Positions 13,846-22,599 of a stretch of DNA of 36,884 nucleotides are shown here, in pieces (within the stretch, counting starts at the first letter, position 1; each line of letters begins with the position of its first letter). The notes beneath the pieces are model-generated. The model was not told the origin of the DNA. It ran no database searches and saw nothing but the letters and a program-made list of their open reading frames with translations. The DNA is from an uncultured Eggerthellaceae bacterium (GTDB lineage Bacteria > Actinomycetota > Coriobacteriia > Coriobacteriales > Eggerthellaceae), in NCBI GenBank assembly GCA_910585565.1, contig CAJUFC010000209.1, positions 1 to 36,884 of the forward strand, read 5' to 3'. The position numbers were made by a program, and so were the translations under genes.

Positions 13846-16443
13846 TCATTTCACAACGATGTTCACCAAGCGACCCGGCACCACGACCTCTTTGACGATG
13901 GTCTTGCCGGCCAGCGCGTTGGAGACGGCTTCCTTGGCGGCAGCCTTCACATCTTCGTCAGCCGCATCCGAGGCCACCTCGATGCGCGTCTTCACCTTGC
14001 CGTTGAGCTGAACGGCGATCTCGATGGTGTCAGACACCGTGAGCGCCGGGTCAAACGTCGGCCACGGCTGGTCGTGAACCGAGCCCGCACCGCCGAGCGT
14101 CGTTTGCCACAGCTCCTCAGCGATATGGGGCGACATCGGGGCGATCAGCTTGACGAAGACCTCGGCGGCGTCGCGCGAGAGCGCTGCCATGTCGGCGTCT
14201 GCCGCGCGCGTCTCGACGGTCGTCACCCGCAGGAAGTCCTGGACGGCACTCGACAGTTCCATCACCGCCGCTACGGCCGTGTTGTACTGATTGCGCTCGA
14301 TGTCGGCGGTCACCTTGCCGACGACGCGATGACGCTCGCGCAAGAGCTTGTCGGCAGCCTGACAGGCAGCATCAGCCGCATCTCCCTGGCACCGAGCGCT
14401 CTCGGGTGCGGATGCCTCCTCGCCAGCGTCGCCCACGAGCTCGTGCACCTGGCGCCACACGCGCTTGAGGAACTTGTTGATGCCCTCGAGGCTGTTCTCG
14501 TTCCAGAGCTTCTCCTTCTCGGGCGGCCCCATGAACAGCATCGCCATGCGCACCGTGTCGGCACCGTAGGAGGCGATCATCTCCTCGGGCGAAACGACGT
14601 TGCCCTTGGACTTGGACATGACCTCGCCATGCTCGTCGAGCACCATGCCCTGGCACAAGAGGTTGGTGAACGGCTCGTCGAAGTCGAGCAGCCCCATATC
14701 GCGCAGCACCTTCGTGAAGAAGCGGCTGTACAGCAGATGCAGGATGGCGTGCTCGATGCCGCCGATGTACTGGTCGACCGACATCCAGGCGTTGGCGCGT
14801 GCGCTGTCGAACGGCGCGTGGTCGTTGTGCGGATCGCAATAGCGCATGTAATACCAGCTGGAGCACGTGAAGGTGTCCATCGTGTCGGTCTCGCGCCGCG
14901 CCGGGCCGCCGCAGACTGGGCACGTGGTGTTCGCGAACCCGGCATGCGTCGCCAGCGTCTCGCCGGCAGCAAGGTCGATGTCCTCGGGCAGGCGCACCGG
15001 CAGGTCCGCTTCGGGAACCGGCACGACGCCACAGGCATCGCAGTAGATCGCCGGGATGGGGTTGCCCCAATAGCGCTGACGGCTGATGAGCCAGTCGCGC
15101 AGGCGGAACTCCACCGTGCGCTTGCCCTTGCCCTCGCGCTCGAGGAACGCGACAATAGCCGCCTCGCCTTCGCTGTGCTTGCCGCCACGCAGGCCCGTAT
15201 AGGGACCCGACTGCACGAGAACGCCTTCGGCCTCCATGGCCGCATCCCAATCGACGCGCGTGACCACGCGCGCCTCTTCGCCCGACAGCTGCGCAAAGAG
15301 CGGGTCATCCTCAGACAGGATGATGGGAATGATGGGCAAATCGTACTTGCGGGCAAACTCGAAGTCGCGCTGGTCGCCGCAAGGCACCGCCATGACCGCA
15401 CCCGTGCCGTAGTCAGCGACGACATAATCAGCCACCCACACCGGCACCTGCTCGCCGTTGACCGGGTTGATGACGTAGCGACCTGTGAACACGCCATGCT
15501 TCTCGCGCTCGCCCTGGGCGCGCTCGACGGCGCTCACCTTCGCTGCGGCCTCGGCAAACTCAAGCACCTCGCGCTCCTGCGGCGTGCCGGCCACCAGGTC
15601 GGCCAGCCCCGCATACTCGGGAGCCAGCACGAAAAACGAACAGCCGAACAGCGTGTCGGCGCGCGTCGTGAACACCGTGATGAACACGGGCTCGTCGCCC
15701 GCGCCATCGCCTGCATCGGCGTCCCCGCCAAGCGGCACCAGCTGGAAGTCGACGTTGGCCCCCTCGGAGCGCCCGATCCAGTTCGCCTGCTGCTGCTTGA
15801 CGTTCTCGGGCCAGCCCGTGAGCTGATCGAGGTCGTCCAGCAGCTCCTGGGCGTAATCGGTAATCTTGTAGTACCACTGGGTGAGGTCGCGCTTTTCCAC
15901 CTCGCTCGAGCAGCGCCAGCACTTGCCGTCGGTAACCTGCTCGTTGGCCAGCACCGTCTCGCAATCGGGGCACCAGTTCACCGGGTTCTTCTTGCGCTCG
16001 ACCAGTCCGCGCTCCCAGAACTTCAGGAATATCCACTGCCCCCAGTGGTAATACTCAGGGTCGCACGCGCTGATGGTACGGTCCCAATCGTAGCTGTATC
16101 CCATGCGCTTGAAGCTGTCACGCTGCGTATCGATGTTGTCGTATGTCCAGCGCGCCGGATGCGAATGGTGCTTGATGGCCGCGTTTTCCGCCGGCAGCCC
16201 AAAGGCGTCCCAGCCCATCGGATGCAGCACGTTGTAGCCCTGCATGCGCGCATAGCGGGCCACGAGGTCGCCGTAGGTGTAGTTGCTCACGTGTCCCATA
16301 TGAATGTCGCCAGACGGATACGGCAACATCTCTAGCACGTACTTGCGCGGACGGCCACTCGTCTCGTCCACCGTGTAGGTGCCCTGCTCCTCCCATTCCA
16401 GCTGGATGCGAGGCTCTATCTCATGCGGATCGTACGGTTTCAT
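13846..16443 (-). CDS. leuS: Leucine--tRNA ligase
   Basis: 865 residues, the usual length for bacterial LeuRS. It charges tRNA-Leu with leucine. The HIGH motif is HMGH at 48-51 ([15 protein letters not shown]), the KMSKS motif appears as [10 protein letters not shown] near residue 627, and the CP1 editing domain lies between them. A cysteine-rich zinc-finger segment (CPDC...CWRC) is near 175-205, and a second set, CDAC...CPVC, is near 470-505. ATG 16443 is preceded by AAAGGAAG. It is divergent from engB with overlapping promoters. Local Ala/Asp-rich insertions occur around residues 230-245 and 685-705. Confidence 0.98.
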   Translation of the reverse strand: MKPYDPHEIEPRIQLEWEEQGTYTVDETSGRPRKYVLEMLPYPSGDIHMGHVSNYTYGDLVARYARMQGYNVLHPMGWDAFGLPAENAAIKHHSHPARWTYDNIDTQRDSFKRMGYSYDWDRTISACDPEYYHWGQWIFLKFWERGLVERKKNPVNWCPDCETVLANEQVTDGKCWRCSSEVEKRDLTQWYYKITDYAQELLDDLDQLTGWPENVKQQQANWIGRSEGANVDFQLVPLGGDADAGDGAGDEPVFITVFTTRADTLFGCSFFVLAPEYAGLADLVAGTPQEREVLEFAEAAAKVSAVERAQGEREKHGVFTGRYVINPVNGEQVPVWVADYVVADYGTGAVMAVPCGDQRDFEFARKYDLPIIPIILSEDDPLFAQLSGEEARVVTRVDWDAAMEAEGVLVQSGPYTGLRGGKHSEGEAAIVAFLEREGKGKRTVEFRLRDWLISRQRYWGNPIPAIYCDACGVVPVPEADLPVRLPEDIDLAAGETLATHAGFANTTCPVCGGPARRETDTMDTFTCSSWYYMRYCDPHNDHAPFDSARANAWMSVDQYIGGIEHAILHLLYSRFFTKVLRDMGLLDFDEPFTNLLCQGMVLDEHGEVMSKSKGNVVSPEEMIASYGADTVRMAMLFMGPPEKEKLWNENSLEGINKFLKRVWRQVHELVGDAGEEASAPESARCQGDAADAACQAADKLLRERHRVVGKVTADIERNQYNTAVAAVMELSSAVQDFLRVTTVETRAADADMAALSRDAAEVFVKLIAPMSPHIAEELWQTTLGGAGSVHDQPWPTFDPALTVSDTIEIAVQLNGKVKTRIEVASDAADEDVKAAAKEAVSNALAGKTIVKEVVVPGRLVNIVVK

Positions 16444-16477
16444 ATTGTGCTTCCTTTAGACGGCGCGTTGAAACCCT

Positions 16478-16491
16478 CATTATATATAATG
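16478..16491. promoter_or_regulatory. Palindromic overlapping -10 region for leuS and engB
   Basis: The 14-base sequence CATTATATATAATG is its own reverse complement. It supplies TATAAT rightward at 16485-16490, seven bases before the engB ATG, and TATAAT leftward at 16484-16479, giving leuS a leader of about 29 bases with a ribosome binding site. Neither -35 is strong (leftward TGAAAG at about 16507-16502). Confidence 0.65.
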
Positions 16492-16496
16492 TCCGC

Positions 16497-17090
16497 ATGA
16501 ACTTTCATCTCGCAAAATTCGAAGCCGCCTATGGCACCTCCTCGCAGCTGCCCGAAAGCACGCGCTCTGAGGTGTCGTTCGCAGGCCGGTCGAACGTGGG
16601 AAAGTCGTCGCTGCTCAACAAGCTGATGTATCGCAAGGGGCTGGCCAAGGTGTCCTCGACGCCCGGCAAGACGGCAACGATCAACTTCTACGAAGTGGAC
16701 GACGCCAACTTCGTCGATCTGCCCGGCTACGGGTTTGCCCGCGTCTCGAAGACGGAAAAGGAGCGCTGGTCTGAGCTCATCGAGGGCTACTTCAACGATG
16801 AGCGCTACTTTGCCCTCGTCGTCTCGCTCATCGACATTCGTCACGACCCGAGCGAGCTCGATCGCAACATGACCGAGTTTCTGGCCAATTCGGGGCTGCC
16901 GTGGGCTGTTGCCCTCACCAAGGCCGACAAGCTCTCGCGCCAAAAAGCCGCCCAGCAGCGCTCGCGCATCCGCAAGCTGCTTGCGCTGCCGAGCAACGTT
17001 CCGATGGTAGTCACCTCGTCAAGCAGCGGCACCGGCATCGACGAGCTACGAGAGCTGATAGCAGGGGCCTGCCAGCAGACAGAGGAGTGA
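16497..17090 (+). CDS. engB: Ribosome biogenesis GTPase EngB (YsxC/YihA)
   Basis: 197 residues, the standard size. This essential GTPase assists late assembly of the 50S subunit. G1 motif GRSNVGKSS (about 31-39), G2 threonine in STPGKTATINFY, G3 DLPGYGFARVS, G4 TKADKL and G5 SSSSGTG are all present. The start ATG 16497 has no ribosome binding site, and a TATAAT ends six bases before it, so the transcript is probably leaderless. It is convergent with the permease gene that follows; the 62-bp gap between them holds only a weak 7-bp inverted repeat. Confidence 0.97.
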   Translation: MNFHLAKFEAAYGTSSQLPESTRSEVSFAGRSNVGKSSLLNKLMYRKGLAKVSSTPGKTATINFYEVDDANFVDLPGYGFARVSKTEKERWSELIEGYFNDERYFALVVSLIDIRHDPSELDRNMTEFLANSGLPWAVALTKADKLSRQKAAQQRSRIRKLLALPSNVPMVVTSSSSGTGIDELRELIAGACQQTEE

Positions 17091-17152
17091 CGCTGCCGCT
17101 GCACGCAGACGCATGCGCGGCCAAACGGGCGTGCACGCGAGCTGCCCGACGC

Positions 17153-18067
17153 CTAGAATACGTGCAGCTGATTCAAGACGAGCAGCGTCGCAGCGACGAA
17201 CAAAAATCCGCTGAAGACCAGGCGCAATGCCAGCTCAGGCACGCGGGTAATGAGCCGCGAGCCGATGGCTGCCCCCGGCATCGTGCCCAGCGCCACGCAG
17301 ATGCCCGCCACCCAGTCGATGTTGCCGAGCACCGCTTGGGCTATCGTGGCCGGCGTCGCCAATAGCATGATGGCGATGAGCGACGTACCCGACGTGAGGC
17401 GCATAGGCATGCGAAACACCTGCATGAAGAGCGGAATCATGATGAAGCCGCCTCCGACGCCGACATACCCCGACACCAGCCCAGCACCCAGCCCGATGGC
17501 CGCGCCCGCAACAACCGTCTTGCGCGTGGAGAAGCCCTCGATGCGCGGAAACGCGGCAGCCGAGGGCGCACGAGCCGCCACGGCCGCATCCGTCGCGCCC
17601 TCCGCGACGTCAGCGCCCGCAGTCGCGCCCTCCGCGACGTCAGCGCCCGCGCGGCCATCCGCGTCCGCGCCCTGCGCCCGCTGCCGCCTCCACAGCTTGA
17701 GGGCCTTTTGCAGCATCGTGGCGGCCGAATACCCGATGACGAGCGCAGCGGCTACCATGATGGCCCACTCCGGCGACAAGCTGGCCAGCCAGACGCCGAG
17801 CGACGACGTGCACGCGCCGCCAATGCCCGCCGCCAGCCCCAACACCGGAATGCATGTCTTGTTGCGAATGTGGGTAACGACGCCCGCTGCGGACGTGGGA
17901 ATGATGGTGAACAGCGACGTCGCCGTCGCCGCAATGGCCGGCATGCCATAGGCCAGCTTGAACACCGGAACGAGGATGGTGCCGCCACCGACGCCGATAA
18001 GCCCCGACAGCACGCCGATAGCAAGGCCGACCGCGACCGATGCGATTGCTGTAAACGCAATCTCCAT
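17153..18067 (-). CDS. TauE/SafE family membrane permease
   Basis: 304 residues with about eight hydrophobic helices in two related halves, each starting with the family signature: GLIGVGGGTILVPVF (near 20-34) and GYVGVGGGFIMIPLF (near 208-222). The family exports sulfite, sulfonates or related small anions, or takes part in sulfur-compound transport. A polar central loop (about 120-180) is Ala/Gly/Asp-rich and contains a 10-residue tandem repeat. ATG 18067 is taken as the start, though its ribosome binding site is weak; a TTG at 18097 would overlap the upstream glycosyltransferase gene by 17 bp. Spacing of 13 bp suggests cotranscription with that gene. Substrate unknown. Confidence 0.9.
   Translation of the reverse strand: MEIAFTAIASVAVGLAIGVLSGLIGVGGGTILVPVFKLAYGMPAIAATATSLFTIIPTSAAGVVTHIRNKTCIPVLGLAAGIGGACTSSLGVWLASLSPEWAIMVAAALVIGYSAATMLQKALKLWRRQRAQGADADGRAGADVAEGATAGADVAEGATDAAVAARAPSAAAFPRIEGFSTRKTVVAGAAIGLGAGLVSGYVGVGGGFIMIPLFMQVFRMPMRLTSGTSLIAIMLLATPATIAQAVLGNIDWVAGICVALGTMPGAAIGSRLITRVPELALRLVFSGFLFVAATLLVLNQLHVF
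17593..17650. repeat. 28-bp direct repeat, period 30, inside permease gene
   Basis: Two identical 28-bp copies at 17593-17620 and 17623-17650 separated by 2 bases. They encode a doubled decapeptide (GADVAEGATA-like) in the central loop of the TauE/SafE protein. In-frame period means copy-number change would alter loop length without frameshift. Confidence 0.9.
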
Positions 18068-18080
18068 GCGGAACAACCAG

Positions 18081-19364
18081 CTAGTCGGCCAAGTCAAGTC
18101 GTATCTGGCCGGTGGCGCCCGGGTCCACCGCGCGCTTCTCCACCTCGCGAGCCTGCTGCGAGACCGGCTCGATCAGCGCAGACTGGACGAGTGCGGTGGT
18201 GAGCACCTTGTCCGAGTCGACGCGATCCATGATCTGCGGCCAGATGTGCTGGAACTCGAAGTAGTTCCTGCAGTTACGCTCGGCATAGCGCACCGCATCA
18301 GTCTGCGCCTCTTTCGCCGCGCGTCGATATGCCTTTTTGTCCGGGCGCACGAGCGAACGCAAAAATGCCGTGAGCGCGATCCTGCGGCCGAGCCCTTTGC
18401 GCAAAAACGGCCCCGGATACGGCTCGAGCGAGCCGGCAGTAACCTTTTGCAAGTCGATGAGCGAATGCGAGTATTCCAACTTGAAGTACTCGTATATCCA
18501 GCGATAGATGTCCTGGCGGAAGCGCGCGCCCTCGTGCGGAGAGGGAGGCGGCAGATGCCGCAACTGCCACTGGTTGTCGAACCAGATGTCGCTGCCGAAC
18601 ATGCGCAAGTCGAGCATATAGTCCAAGTCCTCGCCGCGCGGTATCCACGGGTCGAACGCAAGACGCCGAAACGCCTCTTTGTGGATGGCAAGGCAGCCGC
18701 CGCACACGTGGTTGGAGCGCGACAGGCGCGGCCCCTTCATGGCACTGCGAATCCACTCGTTGAACGCAGCACCCTGCTGCCAGAAGCGGTTGTACCACTT
18801 GTCTTTCCACTTCGACAGATACGAGCCCTCGTCGTTGATGTAGTATCCCGTCTTCGCCAAGATGGGGATGCCGTTCTTGGTCAGCTTGCCCAGCCCATAC
18901 ATCGCCTTGCGCAGGAACTCGGGGTCATCGATGATTTCGTCGTCGTCGAGAAAGACCACGGCGTCAAACCCCAGCGCGTTCGCGACGATGAGTCCTAAGT
19001 TGCGCACTGCGCCGTATCCGACGAGACCGATCTGCTGATTGACGCGCTCGATGCCCAGCTGTTCCATGCGCTGGCGGATGATGAGCAGCTCGTCCGCGCC
19101 GATGACGATGACGTTCAGAGACGGATGCCGTGCCACGATCGCACGCGTCTTCTCCACCGCCTCGCGCTCGACAGCACGGTCGGCGGCCACCAAAACGACA
19201 ATCAGTCCGGCGTCCTGGACGCCCTCTAGGGACTCGAGGCACCGGTCAAGCTCGCCCGCCTCGTTGATGTTGGTGGCATGGTCGTAGTTGGCGACGACGC
19301 CCTTGACCTCGTTGCGACGTCGAGGGCTCGACACGAATGTCGGGATGATAAATGCAGGATTCAT
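18081..19364 (-). CDS. Family 2-type glycosyltransferase
   Basis: 427 residues. The GT-A fold is suggested by FIIPTF near the start, the nucleotide-sugar/metal-binding DDD in VVFLDDDEII (about 148-157), GGCLAIHKEAFRRLAFD and the xED-type motif PRGEDLDYMLDLR near 245-257. No membrane segment is obvious; the protein is probably cytoplasmic or peripheral and would act on envelope polysaccharide or lipid-linked substrates. ATG 19364 lacks a ribosome binding site; a TATAAT read leftward at 19378-19373 leaves only eight bases before it, suggesting a leaderless transcript. The upstream terminator abuts this promoter. The acceptor and donor sugars cannot be inferred. Confidence 0.87.
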   Translation of the reverse strand: MNPAFIIPTFVSSPRRRNEVKGVVANYDHATNINEAGELDRCLESLEGVQDAGLIVVLVAADRAVEREAVEKTRAIVARHPSLNVIVIGADELLIIRQRMEQLGIERVNQQIGLVGYGAVRNLGLIVANALGFDAVVFLDDDEIIDDPEFLRKAMYGLGKLTKNGIPILAKTGYYINDEGSYLSKWKDKWYNRFWQQGAAFNEWIRSAMKGPRLSRSNHVCGGCLAIHKEAFRRLAFDPWIPRGEDLDYMLDLRMFGSDIWFDNQWQLRHLPPPSPHEGARFRQDIYRWIYEYFKLEYSHSLIDLQKVTAGSLEPYPGPFLRKGLGRRIALTAFLRSLVRPDKKAYRRAAKEAQTDAVRYAERNCRNYFEFQHIWPQIMDRVDSDKVLTTALVQSALIEPVSQQAREVEKRAVDPGATGQIRLDLAD

Positions 19365-19372
19365 AAAACACA

Positions 19373-19378
19373 ATTATA
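19373..19378 (-). promoter_or_regulatory. Putative -10 element of the glycosyltransferase gene
   Basis: TATAAT read leftward, eight bases from the ATG at 19364. Any -35 (near 19396-19401) would fall within the loop and stem of the terminator at 19383-19415 and is a poor match. A normal start distance after the -10 would begin transcription at or within two bases of the ATG. Confidence 0.6.
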
Positions 19379-19382
19379 ACGA

Positions 19383-19415
19383 AAAACCGCCGATGAACCA
19401 GTCATCGGCGGTTTT
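19383..19415 (-). terminator. Intrinsic terminator after the single-helix membrane protein gene
   Basis: Perfect 14-bp stem (19383-19396 with 19402-19415; core ACCGCCGATGA) and a 5-base loop, followed leftward by TTTTTC. It ends the gene at 19471-20133. Rightward it also ends in TTTT, but no rightward gene precedes it. Confidence 0.93.
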
Positions 19416-19470
19416 CATGTCCATGCGTTAGGTAAACCTCGCGAACGGGCCTACCTCATGTGGAGCAAAG

Positions 19471-20133
19471 CTAGTTCGCGATGGCGAGCGTAATCTTTGC
19501 TGCGGCCTGGCCCACTTCCTCGAGGGAGTCGGGGTCGTAAGCGGTGAAGGTAGCCGTTGCCGGATAGCTGCCCGCATCCAGGTCCTTGCTGAGCTTGATC
19601 GTCTCGATGTAGCTGTCAGGCTTGATGCCGCCCGACTGATAGACGGTCTCGTCAGTGTCGTCCAGCGTGATGGTGACGCGCATCACATACTTGTTGGAAG
19701 GAACGTTCTCGATGTAGGCAACGCCCGGAGACGTGCCGTCCTCGAACTCGATGACCGACGCGATGGAGATGTTGAGCATGCCCTCCTCGACGACGCGGTT
19801 GAGCTCTGCCTGAATCTCTTCCTCGGTCTTGTACGGAGCCTGGCCAGAGTTGGCGTTGGCGTCATAGAAGTCAGACCCGCCGGCACCGAACCACCAGATG
19901 CCCAGACCGACGGCAGCGATTGCCAAGACAATAAGGATCGCAATGATGACGAAGAGCTTCTTGCGGCCCTTGTTGTCCTTGCCCGATCCGCCAGCTGCGG
20001 CGGCCGAGTCGCCCACCGTGACCGTGCTTGATGCGGAAGCCGCACGAGAAGCTTTCGGCGCGTCATGGTAGGCGCTCGGCCTCTCCGTGCGAGCCGAAGG
20101 ACGTTGTTCGTTCTTATTCATTCCTTCAACCAT
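19471..20133 (-). CDS. Single-helix membrane protein with extracytoplasmic domain
   Basis: 220 residues, family not recognised. ATG 20133 has AAAGGAT about eight bases upstream; an internal ATG at 20121 has its purine-rich site too close. Residues 1-57 are polar, Ser/Ala-rich and presumably cytoplasmic or disordered; a basic stretch (GRKKLF) leads into one transmembrane helix (about 60-82, ending in IWWFGAG). The remaining 135 residues are an acidic, probably beta-rich outer domain (VMRVTITLDDTDETVYQSGGIKPDSYIETIKLSKDLDAGSY). The pattern is like small anchored domains in Gram-positive envelopes that bind or sense ligands. Flanked by its own promoter and terminator, so a single-gene transcript is likely. 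Confidence 0.82.
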   Translation of the reverse strand: MVEGMNKNEQRPSARTERPSAYHDAPKASRAASASSTVTVGDSAAAAGGSGKDNKGRKKLFVIIAILIVLAIAAVGLGIWWFGAGGSDFYDANANSGQAPYKTEEEIQAELNRVVEEGMLNISIASVIEFEDGTSPGVAYIENVPSNKYVMRVTITLDDTDETVYQSGGIKPDSYIETIKLSKDLDAGSYPATATFTAYDPDSLEEVGQAAAKITLAIAN

Positions 20134-20178
20134 GTCTGATCCTTTGCGTATAAGTACGTTTTTCTCGATTGATACAGT

Positions 20179-20215
20179 CAGAATATATTAACGATTACGC
20201 TAGCGGTTTGGCAAG
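20179..20215 (-). promoter_or_regulatory. Putative promoter of the single-helix membrane protein gene
   Basis: Read leftward: TTGCCA, about 18 bases, TAATAT, then ATTCTG. Shares CTTGCCAAA and AATATATTCTG with the region at 6171-6206, with one base difference in the gap. The 218-bp gap 20134-20351 otherwise shows no gene; a TTGACA at 20221 rightward has no clear -10 partner. Confidence 0.5.
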
Positions 20216-20351
20216 TCATTTTGACAAATGGGCATGTCGCATCGCTCTTTTGTGGGTATTTCTTGAACATGCCCGCTCAGAACGCATCCATTATAGGGAT
20301 ACGGACAACCCCATCGTGACGCTGGGCACCATTTGGGGTAACCTGTCTCCC

Positions 20352-21569
20352 ATGGAAATCTTCGACAGCCAGATTACAAGCCCCGAGCACATCTCCAGCG
20401 ATGAGCCGCGCGCGCAGCTGACCGCTGCGATGCTGCGGCTGTCCAGTCGGCTGGTCGACATCATGTCCGAAGGCATGACGTCTGATGCGGCCCAAGAAAT
20501 CTGCGAGCTTCTGCTGCCGAACACGGCCGCCATCGCGGTCGCCATCACAGATACGGCCACCATCTTGGGATATGCCGGCTACCAAGAGGCATACAACCCC
20601 CAGGGTGCCCGCATCAAGACGCAGGCAACGCACAACACCATCAAAGATGGCTGCGCGCGCGTCATCTATACCGCTGGGGAGATCGGGCTGCCTGCCACCG
20701 CCAAGCTCATCAAGGCGGCCATTCTCGTGCCGCTGCGCGCAGGGCGCGAGATTCGCGGCACGCTCAAGTTCTACTTCGACGACTCGTCCAAGATCACCGA
20801 GACGCAAAAGGCGATAGCGCAGGGCTTCGGCGTGCTGCTGTCCACCCACATCGCCGCCACCGAGCTGGAAGCGCAGCGCGATCTGGCCACCGCCATGGAG
20901 CTCAAGATGCTCCAAAACCAAATCAATCCGCACTTCCTCTTTAATACGATCAACACAATCGCCTCCCTCATCCGCACCGACCCGCCCAAGGCGCGCGTGC
21001 TCTTGCGGGAGTTCGCGACCTTCTACCGCTCGACGCTCGAGCACTCCCAAGAGCGCATCGAGCTTGCTCGCGAGCTTGAGCAGACTCAGCGCTACTTCAT
21101 GTTGGAGGTCGCGCGCTTCGGCGAAGAGCGGCTGGAAATGACCGCGAGCCTCGTCGCCACCCACAGCGACGACGACGCCGACGACCTGAACATAGCGAAG
21201 ATGATGGTGCCGCCGTTTTTGCTGCAGCCCATCGTCGAGAACGCCGTCAAGCACGCGATGCCCGTGCAAGGCAAGCTCACCGTGGGCATCGGCGCGCAGA
21301 TCGATGACAGCGACGTTCTCCTGCACATCACCGACGACGGCGTCGGCATGGACGAGCAGACGTGCGCCAGCATCATGCAGCCGCACCCGCGCTCGCAAAC
21401 CGGCCTCGGCATCGCGATAAAGAACGTGAACGACCGCATGAAGGGCTTTTATGGCCAGTCTGCCGAGATGGTCGTTACCAGCAAGCTGGGCGCAGGCACC
21501 AAGGTGACGCTGCGCTTTCCCGACATAGTCGCAACGTTGAAGGATAGTGAGATCGATGAGCCTCAGTAG
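20352..21569 (+). CDS. LytS-type sensor histidine kinase with GAF-like domain
   Basis: 405 residues from ATG 20352. An in-frame TTG at 20169 would add 61 residues of unlike-protein character, so the shorter form is preferred; the ribosome binding site is weak. Residues about 25-170 look like a GAF sensor domain; a short helix (ELEAQRDLATAMELKML) links to the His_kinase domain with the phosphoacceptor H194 in LQNQINPHFLFN. The HATPase follows: N-box LQPIVENAVKHA, G1 ITDDGVGMDE, G2 QTGLGIAIKNV. No membrane segment is seen, so sensing is cytoplasmic. LytS-type kinases usually have a LytTR response regulator next door; none is present here. It overlaps the next gene by 14 bp. Confidence 0.9.
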   Translation: MEIFDSQITSPEHISSDEPRAQLTAAMLRLSSRLVDIMSEGMTSDAAQEICELLLPNTAAIAVAITDTATILGYAGYQEAYNPQGARIKTQATHNTIKDGCARVIYTAGEIGLPATAKLIKAAILVPLRAGREIRGTLKFYFDDSSKITETQKAIAQGFGVLLSTHIAATELEAQRDLATAMELKMLQNQINPHFLFNTINTIASLIRTDPPKARVLLREFATFYRSTLEHSQERIELARELEQTQRYFMLEVARFGEERLEMTASLVATHSDDDADDLNIAKMMVPPFLLQPIVENAVKHAMPVQGKLTVGIGAQIDDSDVLLHITDDGVGMDEQTCASIMQPHPRSQTGLGIAIKNVNDRMKGFYGQSAEMVVTSKLGAGTKVTLRFPDIVATLKDSEIDEPQ

Positions 21570-22512
21570 TTTCTCAACCGGTTTCGTGTTCATAGGCATC
21601 GGCATCCTGGCAATAGCCATCATCGCGCTCGTCATCTGGATAACGGTGCTGTCAAGCCGCCTCAAGCGCGTGACCGATGCGCTGATGGCCCATCCCGAGC
21701 TGGAGCACGCAGCAGCCGCAGGCCGCGAGGGCAACATCGTTGCAGAAGACGCATCGGCAACGGTCGTCTCAGGCGCAGCCTACGAGGAAATCGACGGCCC
21801 CGGCGCGATGGCCTCGGCGGACACCGCCGTCATGAGCGGCACCGACGCCGAGCTTGCCCAACAGCAGGCCGCCGAAGCCCAGGCGATGGCGATGGCAGAG
21901 GCGCAAAACGCCGCCGCTGCCGAGGCCCAAGCAGCCGAGATGCAGGCCGCCCAGCATTATGCAGCTATCCAGCAACGCGCAGCCGCAGCCCAGCAGGCAG
22001 CATACAGTGGCGCCCCGTACGCCCAGCAGGCGGCAGGCTATCCGTATGCCGGCAATGCCGGCAACCCCTACGCAGGCCAGCAGGCTGCATCCGCCGGGGC
22101 CCAGTCTGTCGAGGCTGCCCAGCAGCAGGCCCTGAACGCTGCTTGCGCTCAAGCCCCAGGCGCAGCGCAAAACGCGATGACGCCCGCCCAGCAGCAGGCC
22201 GCCTTGGCCCAGCAAGCTGCCATGCGCCATATGGCAGCGCACAACGGCAGCACCTTCTTCGACCAACGCCAGCCGCATGACGACGGCTACAGCTTCGATG
22301 AAGGTGCCAGCGACTTCTTCGAGGGATACCGCGACAGCGCTGGCCGTCAGGAAAAGTCATTCGGCAGAAACACGCCGCTCATCCCCATGGGGGCCGACCG
22401 CGACGTCATAGAAAAGCGCGAAAGCTATGCCGAAGGAGCCCTGGGCGGCGAGTACGACCTCGATTCCATCGACTTCTCGAAGGTGGCCGGCTACCGGCAT
22501 CCGCAGCGATAG
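21556..22512 (+). CDS. Ala/Gln-rich membrane-anchored protein
   Basis: 318 residues from ATG 21556 (GTG 21547 is possible but its ribosome binding site is only two bases away). It starts inside the kinase gene, so translation is probably coupled. One N-terminal helix (about 10-33) is followed by a long low-complexity region, about residues 90-230, rich in Ala and Gln with recurring AQQ, AEAQ and PYAQQ units, then an acidic, aromatic C-terminus (FDEGASDFFEGYRDSAG...YDLDSIDFSKVAGY). No known domain recognised. Coupling to the histidine kinase suggests it could anchor or regulate it, but this is inference from position. Confidence 0.8.
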   Translation: MSLSSFSTGFVFIGIGILAIAIIALVIWITVLSSRLKRVTDALMAHPELEHAAAAGREGNIVAEDASATVVSGAAYEEIDGPGAMASADTAVMSGTDAELAQQQAAEAQAMAMAEAQNAAAAEAQAAEMQAAQHYAAIQQRAAAAQQAAYSGAPYAQQAAGYPYAGNAGNPYAGQQAASAGAQSVEAAQQQALNAACAQAPGAAQNAMTPAQQQAALAQQAAMRHMAAHNGSTFFDQRQPHDDGYSFDEGASDFFEGYRDSAGRQEKSFGRNTPLIPMGADRDVIEKRESYAEGALGGEYDLDSIDFSKVAGYRHPQR

Positions 22513-22599
22513 GGCTCGCGAGTCGCGCAGGCTGTGTCGCGCAGGCCGCACGCCACACGCGCTGCTACCCCACTACGCCGCTCTACCCCGCTTATGCTG

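Noticed and set aside
14074..16335. A 753-codon frame opposite leuS
   Set aside because: leuS is unambiguous on the other strand; the mirror frame shows Arg/His/Ala/Leu-rich sequence without domain.
17100..17135. Inverted repeat TGCACGC/GCGTGCA between engB and the permease gene as terminator
   Set aside because: Seven base pairs with a 22-base loop and no T-run; too weak to call.
20169..20351. Upstream extension of the histidine kinase from TTG 20169
   Set aside because: The extra 61 residues cover the probable promoter of the divergent gene, with no ribosome binding site for the TTG. ATG 20352 is preferred, though not proven.
22522..22546. 11-bp direct repeat in the gap between convergent genes
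   Set aside because: Only two short copies in GC-rich sequence; no element or function suggested.
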